Shown here piece after piece: positions 1-7,670 of a DNA stretch of 12,071 nt. Origin of the DNA: Sphingobium sp. Lineage in GTDB: Bacteria > Pseudomonadota > Alphaproteobacteria > Sphingomonadales > Sphingomonadaceae. The stretch spans positions 1 through 12,071 of the forward strand of contig JASBTC010000156.1 of the NCBI GenBank assembly GCA_030148625.1, given 5' to 3'. The notes under the pieces are model-generated. The model was not told the DNA's origin, did no database searches, and saw nothing but the letters and a program-made list of their open reading frames with translations. Position 1 is the first letter of the stretch. The number at the start of each line of letters is the position of its first letter. Made by a program: the position numbers and the translations under genes.

Positions 1-1
1 C

Positions 2-1648
2 CCAATTATCCGAACATGTAGTCGCCTTGCCGCAGCATTGCTGCTGAGTGTGTGCGTGGTCGCGCCGGCCGCCGCGACGCGTGGCGATGCGGAAGCGATC
101 GGCAATTATGTCCGCGCGCGGCTGGCCGATGCGGCCGGCGCGCCCGAACAGGCCGCGCCCGGCTATGCCGCGCTGCTGGCCCAGCAGCCCGACGATTCGG
201 CGCTGGCGTTGCGTGCCTGGCGCGGCGCGATGGCGGCGGGGGATATGGCGCTGGCATCGCGCGCGGAGCGGCTCCTCGATGCGCGCGGCGTGCTGCCGGC
301 CGAAGGCCGCCTGCTGCTTGCCGCGGAAGCGATCGCCACGCGCGACTGGGCCAGGGCGCGGCTCGCGATCGACCGGATCGAGGAGGAGCAGGCATTCGAG
401 TTCCTCGCGCCGATCCTGCGCGCCTGGGTCGATCTCGGCGCCGGGGACGGCCCGTCGGCCGCACGGCTCCAGGGGCGGCTTCCGGGCCTCACCGCCGCCT
501 ATGGCGGCGAGCAGCGCGCCTTGCTGCTGCTTGCCGAGGGCAAGGTCGAGGGCGTGGAGATATTGCGCGCCATGAGCGGGGGCGGCCCCGGCATCTCGCG
601 CGATGCGGTCCGTATCGCTGCGGCGTCGCGATTGGTGGGGCTGGGCGATCGCGATGCGGCGCTGTCGTTGCTGAGCGCCGACGATGTCGACCTGCATGCC
701 GCGCATGTGCTTGCGGCGAAGCGTCGGCTTCCGGGAGCCGTGGTGACGGCTTCGGCCGGCGCATCCCTGCTGCTGGTGCGGCTGGCGGAGGATATCCAGC
801 GACAGCAGCCGACACCGCTTGCGCTGTCGCTCGCCCGCATCGCGGGGCTGCTCGATCCGCGCAGCGATGCGGTCAATCTGCTCGCCGCGTCGATGCTGGC
901 CGCCGACGGCCGCAGCGCCGGGGCGTTGGGCGCGCTCGATCGCGTCAATCCCAAGGGCCCATGGGTTTCACGCGTCAACGATGCGCGCGTCCAGCTTCTC
1001 GCCGAACGCGGCGAGGGGGATGCCGGGCTGGCCCTTGCCACGCGTGCGGCGCATGCCAGGGATGCCACCGCGCAGGATTGGATCAGGCTTGGCGGCGTGC
1101 AGAGCGGTATGGGTCGTCATGCCGACTCCGCCCAATCCTATGCGCGCGCCATCGAACTGACCGGCAAGGATGGAACCGAGCCGGGCTGGACCCTGTGGCT
1201 GCTCAAGGGCGGCGCCTATGAACAGGCTGGCGACTGGGCCAATGCCCAGCCTGCGCTGGCCAAGGCGGCGGCGCTTGCACCCGACCAGCCTGCGGTGCTC
1301 AACTATCTGGGTTATGCGCAGCTCGAGCGGCGCGAGAATCTGGAGGAGGCCGAGCGGCTGATCCGGCGGGCGAGCGAATTGCGCCCCAAGGACAGCGCGA
1401 TCACCGATTCGCTCGGCTGGGCCTACTATGTCCGCGGCAACCTGCCCAAGGCGATCGAGACGCTGGAGCGCGCGGTGCAGGGCCAGCCCGACGAACCGAC
1501 GATCAACGAGCATCTCGGCGACGCCTATTGGGCGGCGGGCCGGCGCATCGATGCGCGCTATGCATGGCGCGCGGCCTTGCTAGCTGCCGACGGGCCGGGA
1601 TCCGAACGGTTGCGTACCAAGATCGATCTCGGCCCACCGGCGCCCTGA
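2..1648 (+). CDS. Secreted/periplasmic tetratricopeptide repeat (TPR) protein, 5' end cut by window edge
   Basis: The frame is open to the left edge. The first usable start in the window is a TTG at 38, but the codons before it (reading RTCSRLAAA) supply the charged and hydrophobic part of a signal peptide that continues LLLSVCVVAPAAA, so the true start probably lies just upstream. From that TTG the protein has 536 residues. The first ~340 are helical, alanine/leucine-rich and poorly recognisable. Residues ~345-516 hold about five TPR units, with typical LGYAQ, LGWAYY and LGDAYW helix-A patterns. TPRs bind other proteins; the partner is unknown and the likely place is the periplasm. It ends 11 nt before ispE. 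A TPR protein beside ispE is also known in Pseudomonas, where lolB lies between them, and a role in envelope or lipoprotein handling is only a guess from that. Confident of the TPR class, not of the function. Confidence 0.88.
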   Translation, partial: PIIRTCSRLAAALLLSVCVVAPAAATRGDAEAIGNYVRARLADAAGAPEQAAPGYAALLAQQPDDSALALRAWRGAMAAGDMALASRAERLLDARGVLPAEGRLLLAAEAIATRDWARARLAIDRIEEEQAFEFLAPILRAWVDLGAGDGPSAARLQGRLPGLTAAYGGEQRALLLLAEGKVEGVEILRAMSGGGPGISRDAVRIAAASRLVGLGDRDAALSLLSADDVDLHAAHVLAAKRRLPGAVVTASAGASLLLVRLAEDIQRQQPTPLALSLARIAGLLDPRSDAVNLLAASMLAADGRSAGALGALDRVNPKGPWVSRVNDARVQLLAERGEGDAGLALATRAAHARDATAQDWIRLGGVQSGMGRHADSAQSYARAIELTGKDGTEPGWTLWLLKGGAYEQAGDWANAQPALAKAAALAPDQPAVLNYLGYAQLERRENLEEAERLIRRASELRPKDSAITDSLGWAYYVRGNLPKAIETLERAVQGQPDEPTINEHLGDAYWAAGRRIDARYAWRAALLAADGPGSERLRTKIDLGPPAP

Positions 1649-1659
1649 CCGGATCGATC

Positions 1660-2490
1660 ATGCACGAAACCGCCTGGGCGAAGGTCAATCTCGCACTTCA
1701 TGTCCGCACCCGTCGTGCCGATGGCTATCACGACATTGAAAGCCTGTTCGCTTTCGCGAATTCGGGTGACGTCCTGACGGCGACGCTCGACGACGGGCTC
1801 TCGCTGACGATCACCGGTCCTTTCGCAGCCGGATTGTCGAATGGGGACGACAATCTGGTTCTGCGCGCTGCCCATGCGCTTCGCGATGAAGCCGCACCCG
1901 ACCGGGGCGCGCGGATCGCGCTCGATAAAGAACTGCCCGTTGCTGCTGGAATCGGGGGCGGTTCTGCCGATGCCGCCGCGGCGCTCCGCCTGCTCGCCCG
2001 GCTTTGGGCCATCGAGGATGACGCGCTGCTTATGCGGATCTCCGCGGGGCTCGGTGCCGACGTCCCCGCCTGCCTGGAAAGCCGAACGCTCAGGGGGGAG
2101 GGACGCGGCGACCGGCTCGACCTGCTCGATGATGCGGCGCTTGCCGGCGTGCCAATCCTGCTCGTCAATCCGCGCATTGCGCTTGCCACCGCGCCGGTCT
2201 TCAAGCGGTGGGACGGGATCGATCGTGGCCCGCTCGCACATGGCGCGCCGCTGGCCGCGGCGCGTGCCGGGCGTAACGACCTGGAGCCGCCCGCGATCGC
2301 GCTGGTTCCGGAAATCGGTGGGCTCGTCGCCGCGTTGGCGGAGGCGCCGGGGGCGACACTTGCGCGCATGTCCGGCTCGGGCGCGACCTGTTTCGCCCTG
2401 TTCGCCGATGCCGGCGCGCGCGACCGGGCTGCGGCGGCGATTGCGGCGCGCTGGCCCGGCTATTGGCAGTTGTCGGCGGCGTTGCGATAG
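1660..2490 (+). CDS. ispE: 4-diphosphocytidyl-2-C-methyl-D-erythritol kinase (IspE)
   Basis: A cytoplasmic GHMP-family kinase that phosphorylates the 2-hydroxyl of CDP-methylerythritol with ATP, the fourth step of the non-mevalonate (MEP) route to isoprenoids. The 276-residue product matches the family length. Visible signatures are the N-terminal AKVNLALHV with substrate-contacting Lys8, the glycine-rich ATP loop PVAAGIGGGSADAA at 93-106, GADVP with the expected catalytic Asp134, and the C-terminal GHMP motif MSGSGATCF at 237-245. The frame stays open upstream to 1528 inside the TPR gene, but the ATG at 1660 gives the canonical N-terminus and avoids an overlap. No strong Shine-Dalgarno precedes it (only CCGGA), so translation is probably coupled to the TPR gene. 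All key residues are present. Confidence 0.96.
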   Translation: MHETAWAKVNLALHVRTRRADGYHDIESLFAFANSGDVLTATLDDGLSLTITGPFAAGLSNGDDNLVLRAAHALRDEAAPDRGARIALDKELPVAAGIGGGSADAAAALRLLARLWAIEDDALLMRISAGLGADVPACLESRTLRGEGRGDRLDLLDDAALAGVPILLVNPRIALATAPVFKRWDGIDRGPLAHGAPLAAARAGRNDLEPPAIALVPEIGGLVAALAEAPGATLARMSGSGATCFALFADAGARDRAAAAIAARWPGYWQLSAALR

Positions 2491-2528
2491 GCGTGACAAT
2501 CACCGCACGGAAAGGCAGAGACGAAGAC

Positions 2529-3287
2529 ATGTTCGATCTTGCGCAAGACGGGCGTGTCGCCCGCATCAGCCTGAACCGACCCGAGGCGCGTAACGCGATC
2601 CGGACATCCGACTGGTCCGCGCTCGCGGAGGCCGCCGAGCGGGCGGTGGCGAACGGCGCACGATCCGTCATCATACGCTCCGCGACCACCGGCATCTTCT
2701 GTGCAGGGGCCGATCTGGTCGAGCTGGAGGCGCTTCCGGGCGATTCCGCCGGGCAAGCCGCGATGCGCGGCGCGATGTGCGACGCGCTCGATCGGCTTGC
2801 CCGATTGCCCGCCGCGACGATCGCTGCGATCGATGGCGGCTGCTTCGGCGCGGGCGTTGCGCTCGTCATGGCATGCGACCTGCGCGTTGCCGGCCATGCC
2901 GCGCAATTCTCGATCCCGCCCGCACGGCTGGGTATCGGCTATCCGCAGGAAGATGTCGCCAGGCTGGTGGCGCTGGTCGGCCCGGGGCAATCCGCCCGCC
3001 TGATGCTGACGGGCGAGCGGGTCGGCGCCGACGAGGCGCATCGCATCGGCCTGATCGAATTGACCGCCCATAGTGCGCATGGCGCCGTCGGCACATTGGC
3101 CGCGTTGTGCGCCGAATCCTCCCCGGCCAGCGTCGCGCTGCTCAAGCGCGCCATTGCCGCGGCGGTAGGGGGCGAGCGGTCGGGGGCCGCGTTCGACGAG
3201 GATTTCGAGCGCGCGTTCGACGGCGCCGATTTTGCCGAGGGGATCGCGGCCATGCGCGCGCGGCGTTCGCCGGACTTCGGCGCTTGA
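2529..3287 (+). CDS. Crotonase-family (enoyl-CoA hydratase/isomerase-like) protein lacking both hydratase glutamates
   Basis: A 252-residue crotonase-fold protein. The family binds acyl-CoA thioesters and stabilises an enolate with an oxyanion hole. Seen here: the N-terminal strand and LNRPEARNA at 15-23, the first oxyanion-hole segment IFCAGADL at 56-63, and the second GGCFGAG at 103-109. Aligned by eye to rat mitochondrial hydratase, Glu144 becomes Ala111 and Glu164 becomes Pro131, so ordinary hydration of enoyl-CoA is unlikely. The segment IPPARLGIGY puts Tyr138 where, as I recall, E. coli methylmalonyl-CoA decarboxylase has its active-site Tyr140; the His66 of that enzyme is Ala61 here. 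A decarboxylase, isomerase or hydrolase is possible and the substrate is unknown. The ATG at 2529, behind a purine-rich stretch, is preferred to a TTG at 2463 that would overlap ispE. Its stop overlaps the next start (TTGA). Confidence 0.88.
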   Translation: MFDLAQDGRVARISLNRPEARNAIRTSDWSALAEAAERAVANGARSVIIRSATTGIFCAGADLVELEALPGDSAGQAAMRGAMCDALDRLARLPAATIAAIDGGCFGAGVALVMACDLRVAGHAAQFSIPPARLGIGYPQEDVARLVALVGPGQSARLMLTGERVGADEAHRIGLIELTAHSAHGAVGTLAALCAESSPASVALLKRAIAAAVGGERSGAAFDEDFERAFDGADFAEGIAAMRARRSPDFGA

Positions 3288-4006
3288 ACCCGCGTTTCGT
3301 CACTGGCGATCCCGATTCGGGCCTGCTGATCATCGTCGATCACGCATCCAACCATGTGCCCGACGACATCGCGCTCGGTATCGATCCGGCATTGCTCGAC
3401 CAGCATATGGCGATCGATATCGGTACGGAGGCGCTGTGCGACCTGCTCGCCGACCGGCTTTCCGCGTCGGCGCTGCTCGCCACCGTTTCGCGGCTCGTCA
3501 TCGATCTCAATCGGGAGGAGGATGCGCCCGGCCTGATCCCGCGTGCGAGCGACGGTCATGCGATTCCCGGCAATGCCGATCTTGCCGATGCCGACCGCGC
3601 CGCCCGAATCGAGCGTTTCTGGCGACCCTATCATGCCGCGATCGACCGGATCGTCGGCGAGATTCGCCCGCGCATGCTCGTCTCGCTTCACAGCTTCACA
3701 CCGCGTCTGACCAGCGATCCGGACCAGCAGCGCCCCTGGGAAATCGGTGTGCTCTACAATCAGGATGAGCGCGCGGCGCGTGCGGCGATTCCGTTGCTGG
3801 AGGCCGCCGGCGTCGCCACGGGAGACAATTTTCCCTATTCGGGCAAGGTGTTGAACGCGACGATGAACCGCCATGGCGAGGGCAGGGGACTGGCCTATCT
3901 CGGGCTGGAGGTCCGCCAGGACCTGATTGCCGATGCGGCCGGCGTGGCCCGTTGGGGTGAAATTCTCGCACCTATAATTGCAAATACGCGCAACCCACTT
4001 GCGTGA
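3284..4006 (+). CDS. N-formylglutamate amidohydrolase family protein
   Basis: A 240-residue member of the FGase family, zinc-dependent hydrolases typified by HutG-type N-formylglutamate deformylase of histidine breakdown. Conserved blocks seen: VDHASNHVP at 18-26, DQHMAIDIG at 39-47, SRLVIDLNRE at 69-78 and VSLHSFTP at 133-140, whose His, Asp and Glu residues fit metal and substrate binding. The start is inferred to be the TTG at 3284, overlapping the crotonase stop in TTGA. It puts the conserved core about 18 residues in, as usual, and no ATG or GTG lies closer. No hutH, hutU or hutI is nearby, so a role in histidine use is not supported, and the many stand-alone paralogs of this family have unproven substrates. 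The last codons are unusually AT-rich (CCT ATA ATT) and may hold a promoter for ilvD. Confidence 0.86.
   Translation: MNPRFVTGDPDSGLLIIVDHASNHVPDDIALGIDPALLDQHMAIDIGTEALCDLLADRLSASALLATVSRLVIDLNREEDAPGLIPRASDGHAIPGNADLADADRAARIERFWRPYHAAIDRIVGEIRPRMLVSLHSFTPRLTSDPDQQRPWEIGVLYNQDERAARAAIPLLEAAGVATGDNFPYSGKVLNATMNRHGEGRGLAYLGLEVRQDLIADAAGVARWGEILAPIIANTRNPLA
3952..3978 (+). promoter_or_regulatory. Possible internal sigma70-type promoter for ilvD
   Basis: A perfect TATAAT lies at 3973-3978, inside the last dozen codons of the amidohydrolase gene, about 60 nt before the ilvD start. It uses ATA and ATT codons that are rare in this GC-rich region. The best -35 candidate, TTGGGG at 3952-3957, has only a 15-bp spacer, so the match is half good. 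If real, ilvD could be transcribed apart from the upstream genes. Confidence 0.35.
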
Positions 4007-4036
4007 ATCGTCCTTTTGAGGAAATAGGCCTGCGCC

Positions 4037-5758
4037 ATGACCCATGTTTTTGACAAATCCAGACTCCCCAGCCGCCATGTGTCGGTCGGACCGGAGCGTG
4101 CGCCGCACCGCAGCTATTATTATGCGATGGGGCTGACCGAGGAAGAGATCGCCCGGCCGTTCGTCGGTGTGGTCAGCGCAGGCAATGACAGCGCGCCCTG
4201 CAACACCGCGCTCGATGCACAGGCGAATATCTGTCGCGAGGGTGTGAACGAGGCGGGCGGCATGCCGCGGCGTTTCAACACGATCACCGTGACCGACGGC
4301 ATTGCCATGGGGCATCAGGGCATGAAAAGCTCGCTGGTCAGCCGTGAGGTGATCGCCGATTCGATCGAGCTGTCGGTCCGCGGCCATTGCTATGATGCGC
4401 TGGTCGGCTTTGCCGGATGCGACAAGTCGTTGCCTGGCATGATGATGGCGATGATCCGGCTCAACGTGCCGTCGATCTTCGTCTATGGTGGCTCGATCCT
4501 CCCCGGCACCTATCAGGGCCGCGACCTGACGGTGCAGGATGTGTTCGAGGTGGTGGGGCGCTACAGCTCGGGCTCGTGTCCGCTGTCGGAATTGAAAGCG
4601 ATCGAGAAGGCGGCATGCCCGGGGCACGGCGCCTGTGGTGGTCAATATACTGCCAACACCATGGCCTGTGTCGGTGAGGCGATCGGATTGTCGTTGCCGA
4701 ACAGCAATATGGCGCCTGCTCCTTACAAGGCGCGTGATGAGATCGCGCGCGCCGCCGGCCGTCAGGTGATGGAGCTTCTGGCACGGAATATCCGCCCGCG
4801 CGACATCTGCACACGCGAAGCCTTCGAGAATGCGGCGCGGATCGTGGCGGCAACGGGCGGATCGACCAATGGCGGCCTGCACCTGCCCGCAATGGCCCAT
4901 GAGGCGGGGATCGAATTCGACCTGTTCGATGTTGCGGAGATATTCAAATCAACGCCTTATCTGGCAGATCTGAAGCCTGGCGGGAATTATGTCGCCAAGG
5001 ACATGCATGACGCCGGCGGCGTCTACATGTTGATGAAGACCCTGCTGGCCGAGGGCCTGCTCCATGGCGATTGCCTCACGGTGACCGGGCGCACGCTTGC
5101 CGAGAATATCGAAGAGATCACCTGGAACCCGGATCAGAAGGTGATCTACGATGCGCGCACGCCGATCACGCCGACCGGCGGGGTCGTCGGCCTGCGCGGC
5201 AGCCTGGCGCCCAATGGCGCGATCGTGAAGGTGGCGGGCATGCATCGCCTCAAGTTCAGCGGTCCGGCCCAGGTGTTCGATTGCGAAGAGGATTGCTTTG
5301 CCGCGGTCGAGGCGCGCCAGGTCCGCGAAGGATCGGTGGTGGTGATCCGCTATGAGGGGCCGAAGGGCGGCCCCGGCATGCGCGAGATGCTGTCGACCAC
5401 CGCCGCGCTCTATGGCCAGGGCCTGGGCGAAAAAGTCGCGCTGATCACCGATGGTCGATTCTCCGGCGCGACGCGCGGATTCTGCATCGGCCATGTCGGT
5501 CCGGAAGCTGCCGAGGGTGGCCCGATCGCGCTGATCGAGGATGGTGACGTCATCACCATCGATGCCGAGGCGGGCACGATCGACCTCGAGGTTGCGGATG
5601 ACGTGCTCGCGACGCGGCGCGCCGACTGGCGCCCGCGCGTCAACGACTATCAATCGGGTGCCTTGTGGCGCTATGCCCAGAATGTCGGGCCCGCCTATAA
5701 GGGCGCGGTCACCCATCCTGGAGCGAGCGCCGAAACCCATGTCTATGCGGATATCTGA
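4037..5758 (+). CDS. ilvD: Dihydroxy-acid dehydratase (IlvD)
   Basis: Removes water from 2,3-dihydroxy-isovalerate and 2,3-dihydroxy-3-methylvalerate to give the keto-acid precursors of valine, leucine and isoleucine; a cytoplasmic iron-sulfur enzyme. The 573 residues fit the shorter IlvD form, not the ~616-residue E. coli type. Visible: Cys55 in APCNT, Cys128 in [11 protein letters not shown] with Lys130 (the carbamylated metal-ligand lysine in related enzymes), [17 protein letters not shown] at 193-209 with Cys200 as the expected third cluster ligand, and GRFSGATRG at 473-481 with Ser476, the proposed base. The three-cysteine pattern suggests a [2Fe-2S] cluster, an inference from related dehydratases. 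Sugar-acid dehydratases share this family, but the overall pattern favours IlvD. The ATG at 4037 follows GAGGAA at 4018-4023. The 3' end overlaps the lipoprotein gene. Confidence 0.94.
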   Translation: MTHVFDKSRLPSRHVSVGPERAPHRSYYYAMGLTEEEIARPFVGVVSAGNDSAPCNTALDAQANICREGVNEAGGMPRRFNTITVTDGIAMGHQGMKSSLVSREVIADSIELSVRGHCYDALVGFAGCDKSLPGMMMAMIRLNVPSIFVYGGSILPGTYQGRDLTVQDVFEVVGRYSSGSCPLSELKAIEKAACPGHGACGGQYTANTMACVGEAIGLSLPNSNMAPAPYKARDEIARAAGRQVMELLARNIRPRDICTREAFENAARIVAATGGSTNGGLHLPAMAHEAGIEFDLFDVAEIFKSTPYLADLKPGGNYVAKDMHDAGGVYMLMKTLLAEGLLHGDCLTVTGRTLAENIEEITWNPDQKVIYDARTPITPTGGVVGLRGSLAPNGAIVKVAGMHRLKFSGPAQVFDCEEDCFAAVEARQVREGSVVVIRYEGPKGGPGMREMLSTTAALYGQGLGEKVALITDGRFSGATRGFCIGHVGPEAAEGGPIALIEDGDVITIDAEAGTIDLEVADDVLATRRADWRPRVNDYQSGALWRYAQNVGPAYKGAVTHPGASAETHVYADI

Positions 5759-6176
5759 TCGGGCTTTCGGCGTTGCCGCATCGATGATCCTGGCGGCTGC
5801 GCTGGGTGCGTGCAGCGGCGATCCGACCGCAAATCAGTCTGCGCTTGCCCAGGCCGAGACCCAGGCACGTTCGGAAGCCGCGGACGACGGCAAGATCGAC
5901 TGCAAGCCCGCCGGCGAAACCGCATTCCTGCGCGCCTGCGACATCGAGCGGAGCCGCGACGAGGACGGCGCGGTGATCCTGACCATCCGTCATCCCGATG
6001 GCGGCTTTCGGCGCCTGCTGATCGCCAATGACGGTCGCGGTGTCGTTGCCGCCGATGGTGCGGAACAGGCCTCGGTCGCCACAATCTCGCCGCGCGAGAT
6101 CGAAGTGGCTTTGGGCGGTAACCGCTATCGCCTGCCCGCCACCGTCAAGCCCGGCGCCGTCGCGGCCGGACAATGA
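5739..6176 (+). CDS. Small predicted lipoprotein of unknown function
   Basis: A 145-residue protein with a lipoprotein signal peptide: Arg4 and Arg8, the hydrophobic stretch [13 protein letters not shown], and the lipobox LGAC with Cys25 as the acylated residue. The mature part begins [15 protein letters not shown], a low-complexity helical linker, followed by a compact domain with two cysteines (Cys55 in KIDCKPAGE and Cys67 in LRACDIERS) spaced to form a disulfide, and a strand-rich region with [14 protein letters not shown] recognise no named family. It resembles small conserved sphingomonad proteins, but that is an impression, not a search. The start could be ATG 5739 or ATG 5745; both lie inside the end of ilvD (overlap 20 or 14 nt). 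Its stop overlaps the nnr start in ATGA, so it sits in an ilvD-lipoprotein-nnr transcription unit. Confidence 0.82.
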   Translation: MSMRISDRAFGVAASMILAAALGACSGDPTANQSALAQAETQARSEAADDGKIDCKPAGETAFLRACDIERSRDEDGAVILTIRHPDGGFRRLLIANDGRGVVAADGAEQASVATISPREIEVALGGNRYRLPATVKPGAVAAGQ

Positions 6177-7585
6177 CCGCTCAACGCCCGATCCTGACCG
6201 CCGCCGCGATGCGCGCGGCGGAGGACCGGGCCATTCGCGCCGGAACCTCGGTCGACATGTTGATGGACCGCGCCGGTCGTGCGGTCGCCGATGCCGCCTG
6301 GCGTTTCGGTGGCGGCCGGCCGATGCTGATCCTGTGCGGCCCGGGCAATAATGGCGGCGACGGTTATGTCGCCGCGCGTTATCTGAAGGCACGGGGCGCC
6401 AGGGTGCGGGTGGCGGCCCTTGCCGATCCGCGCAGCGACGCCGCGATCCGCGCGCGCGCCGGCTGGGACGGACCGGTCGAACCGATCGCCGATGCCGCGC
6501 CCGCGCCGGTGCTGGTCGATGCGCTGTTCGGTACCGGCCTGTCGCGGCCGCTCGACCCCGCTGTGGCCGATCCGCTGGCGAACCTCGCCCGCGCCGCGCA
6601 TTTCAGTCTCGCGGTCGACTTGCCCAGCGGTCTCCAGACCGACACCGGTGCGCTGTTCGCGCCGGTTCCGCGCTTCGATGCGACGCTTGCGCTCGGAGCG
6701 TTGAAGCCCGCGCATCGTCTTCAGCCCGCCGCCGAATTGTGTGGCGCCGTGCTGCTCGCCGAGATCGGCGTGCCGGTATCGACTCATTGGCATGAGGTGG
6801 CTCGCCCCGAACTCGCCGGACCGGGGCCGCAGGACCACAAATATACGCGCGGCATGGTGATGGTGATCGGCGGCGGCATGCCCGGCGCCGCCCGGCTTGC
6901 CGCGACGGCGGCTTTTCGCGCGGGGGCGGGTATGGTCCGGCTCTATGGCGCGCAGGGCGGACCGGACGCGCTGATCTGTCGCACGATCGACGAGGTTCCG
7001 GCCGGATTGGCGGATCCCCGGGTCAACGCCGTGCTGGTCGGCCCGGGCATGCCGACGGACGATTGCGGACGGAGCCTGCTCGATCCCGCGCTCCAGTCAG
7101 GGCATCCGCTGATCCTCGATGCCGGTGCGCTTCGCCTGGTCGGCGGGATCGGGGTCGAGCGGCTGGCCGATTTGCCGGCAATGGCGATCCTGACTCCGCA
7201 TGACGGCGAATTCGAAGGGCTGTTCGGCGGAGCGAGCAGTGATGGCGCGAGCAAGATCGACCGCGCGCTCGCCGCGGCTGAGCGTTCGGGCGCCGTCGTC
7301 GTCCACAAGGGCCCCGACACCGTGATCGCCGCACCCGACGGCCAGATCGCGGTCGCACCGCCCAATTCGGCCTGGCTCTCGACCGGGGGGACCGGAGACG
7401 TGCTGGCCGGCATCATCGCGGCCATGCGCGCACGCGGACTGGACGCGTTCGCCGCCGCAAGCGCTGGAGTATGGCTCCATGCCGAGGCCGCCCGCCGCGC
7501 CGGCCCGGCATTCATTGCCGACGATCTGGCACCACAACTTTCCGGCGCGCTTGCGCCATGTCTCGGCCCTTTGAAAAGAGCCTGA
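6173..7585 (+). CDS. nnr: Bifunctional NAD(P)H-hydrate epimerase / ADP-dependent NAD(P)H-hydrate dehydratase
   Basis: Repairs the damaged cofactors NADHX and NADPHX: the N-terminal YjeF_N domain interconverts R and S epimers, and the C-terminal ribokinase-like domain dehydrates the S form using ADP (ATP in some organisms). The 470 residues contain both domains. N-terminal marks are AAMRAAEDRAI at 11-21, the Rossmann loop GPGNNGGDG at 56-64 and VDALFGTGLSR at 115-125. C-terminal marks are KYTRG at 223-227, GPGMP at 290-294, LDAGAL at 315-320, TPHDGEFEGLFG at 341-352 and STGGTGDVLAG at 403-413 with the expected catalytic Asp409. It is somewhat shorter than E. coli Nnr (~515). The start codon overlaps the lipoprotein stop (ATGA), which implies translational coupling. 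No key motif is missing. Confidence 0.95.
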   Translation: MTAQRPILTAAAMRAAEDRAIRAGTSVDMLMDRAGRAVADAAWRFGGGRPMLILCGPGNNGGDGYVAARYLKARGARVRVAALADPRSDAAIRARAGWDGPVEPIADAAPAPVLVDALFGTGLSRPLDPAVADPLANLARAAHFSLAVDLPSGLQTDTGALFAPVPRFDATLALGALKPAHRLQPAAELCGAVLLAEIGVPVSTHWHEVARPELAGPGPQDHKYTRGMVMVIGGGMPGAARLAATAAFRAGAGMVRLYGAQGGPDALICRTIDEVPAGLADPRVNAVLVGPGMPTDDCGRSLLDPALQSGHPLILDAGALRLVGGIGVERLADLPAMAILTPHDGEFEGLFGGASSDGASKIDRALAAAERSGAVVVHKGPDTVIAAPDGQIAVAPPNSAWLSTGGTGDVLAGIIAAMRARGLDAFAAASAGVWLHAEAARRAGPAFIADDLAPQLSGALAPCLGPLKRA

Positions 7586-7621
7586 CTGGCTTCGCCGAAC
7601 CGGCATTTCACGCATTTCGAC

Positions 7622-7663
7622 GGAAGCGCAAAGCGCTTCCACCGCAACCGATCACGCTCTAAG
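7622..7663. repeat. Palindromic intergenic repeat element 1
   Basis: A perfect 8-bp stem with an AAA loop (GGAAGCGC at 7622-7629, GCGCTTCC at 7633-7640), followed by CTCTAAG at 7657-7663, only 7 nt before the next start codon. Read on the reverse strand it has the form CTTAGAG, 13 bases, GGTGGAA, the same layout as the element at 8883. It lacks a T-run, so it is not a canonical terminator. Probably a diverged copy of an interspersed palindromic repeat. Confidence 0.6.
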
Positions 7664-7670
7664 TGGGGCG

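Noticed and set aside
1528..1659. An N-terminal extension of IspE by 44 codons into the TPR gene
   Set aside because: The ATG at 1660 gives the standard IspE N-terminus; the extension overlaps the TPR coding region and has no family counterpart.
2939..4900. A 653-codon open frame on the reverse strand crossing three forward genes
   Set aside because: It is antisense to genes with clear family motifs (crotonase, amidohydrolase, IlvD), has a composition typical of GC-rich antisense frames, and shows no domain.
7622..7640. The hairpin after nnr as an intrinsic terminator
   Set aside because: The stem is good but no T-run follows, and the shared motif with the element at 8883 fits a repeat better.
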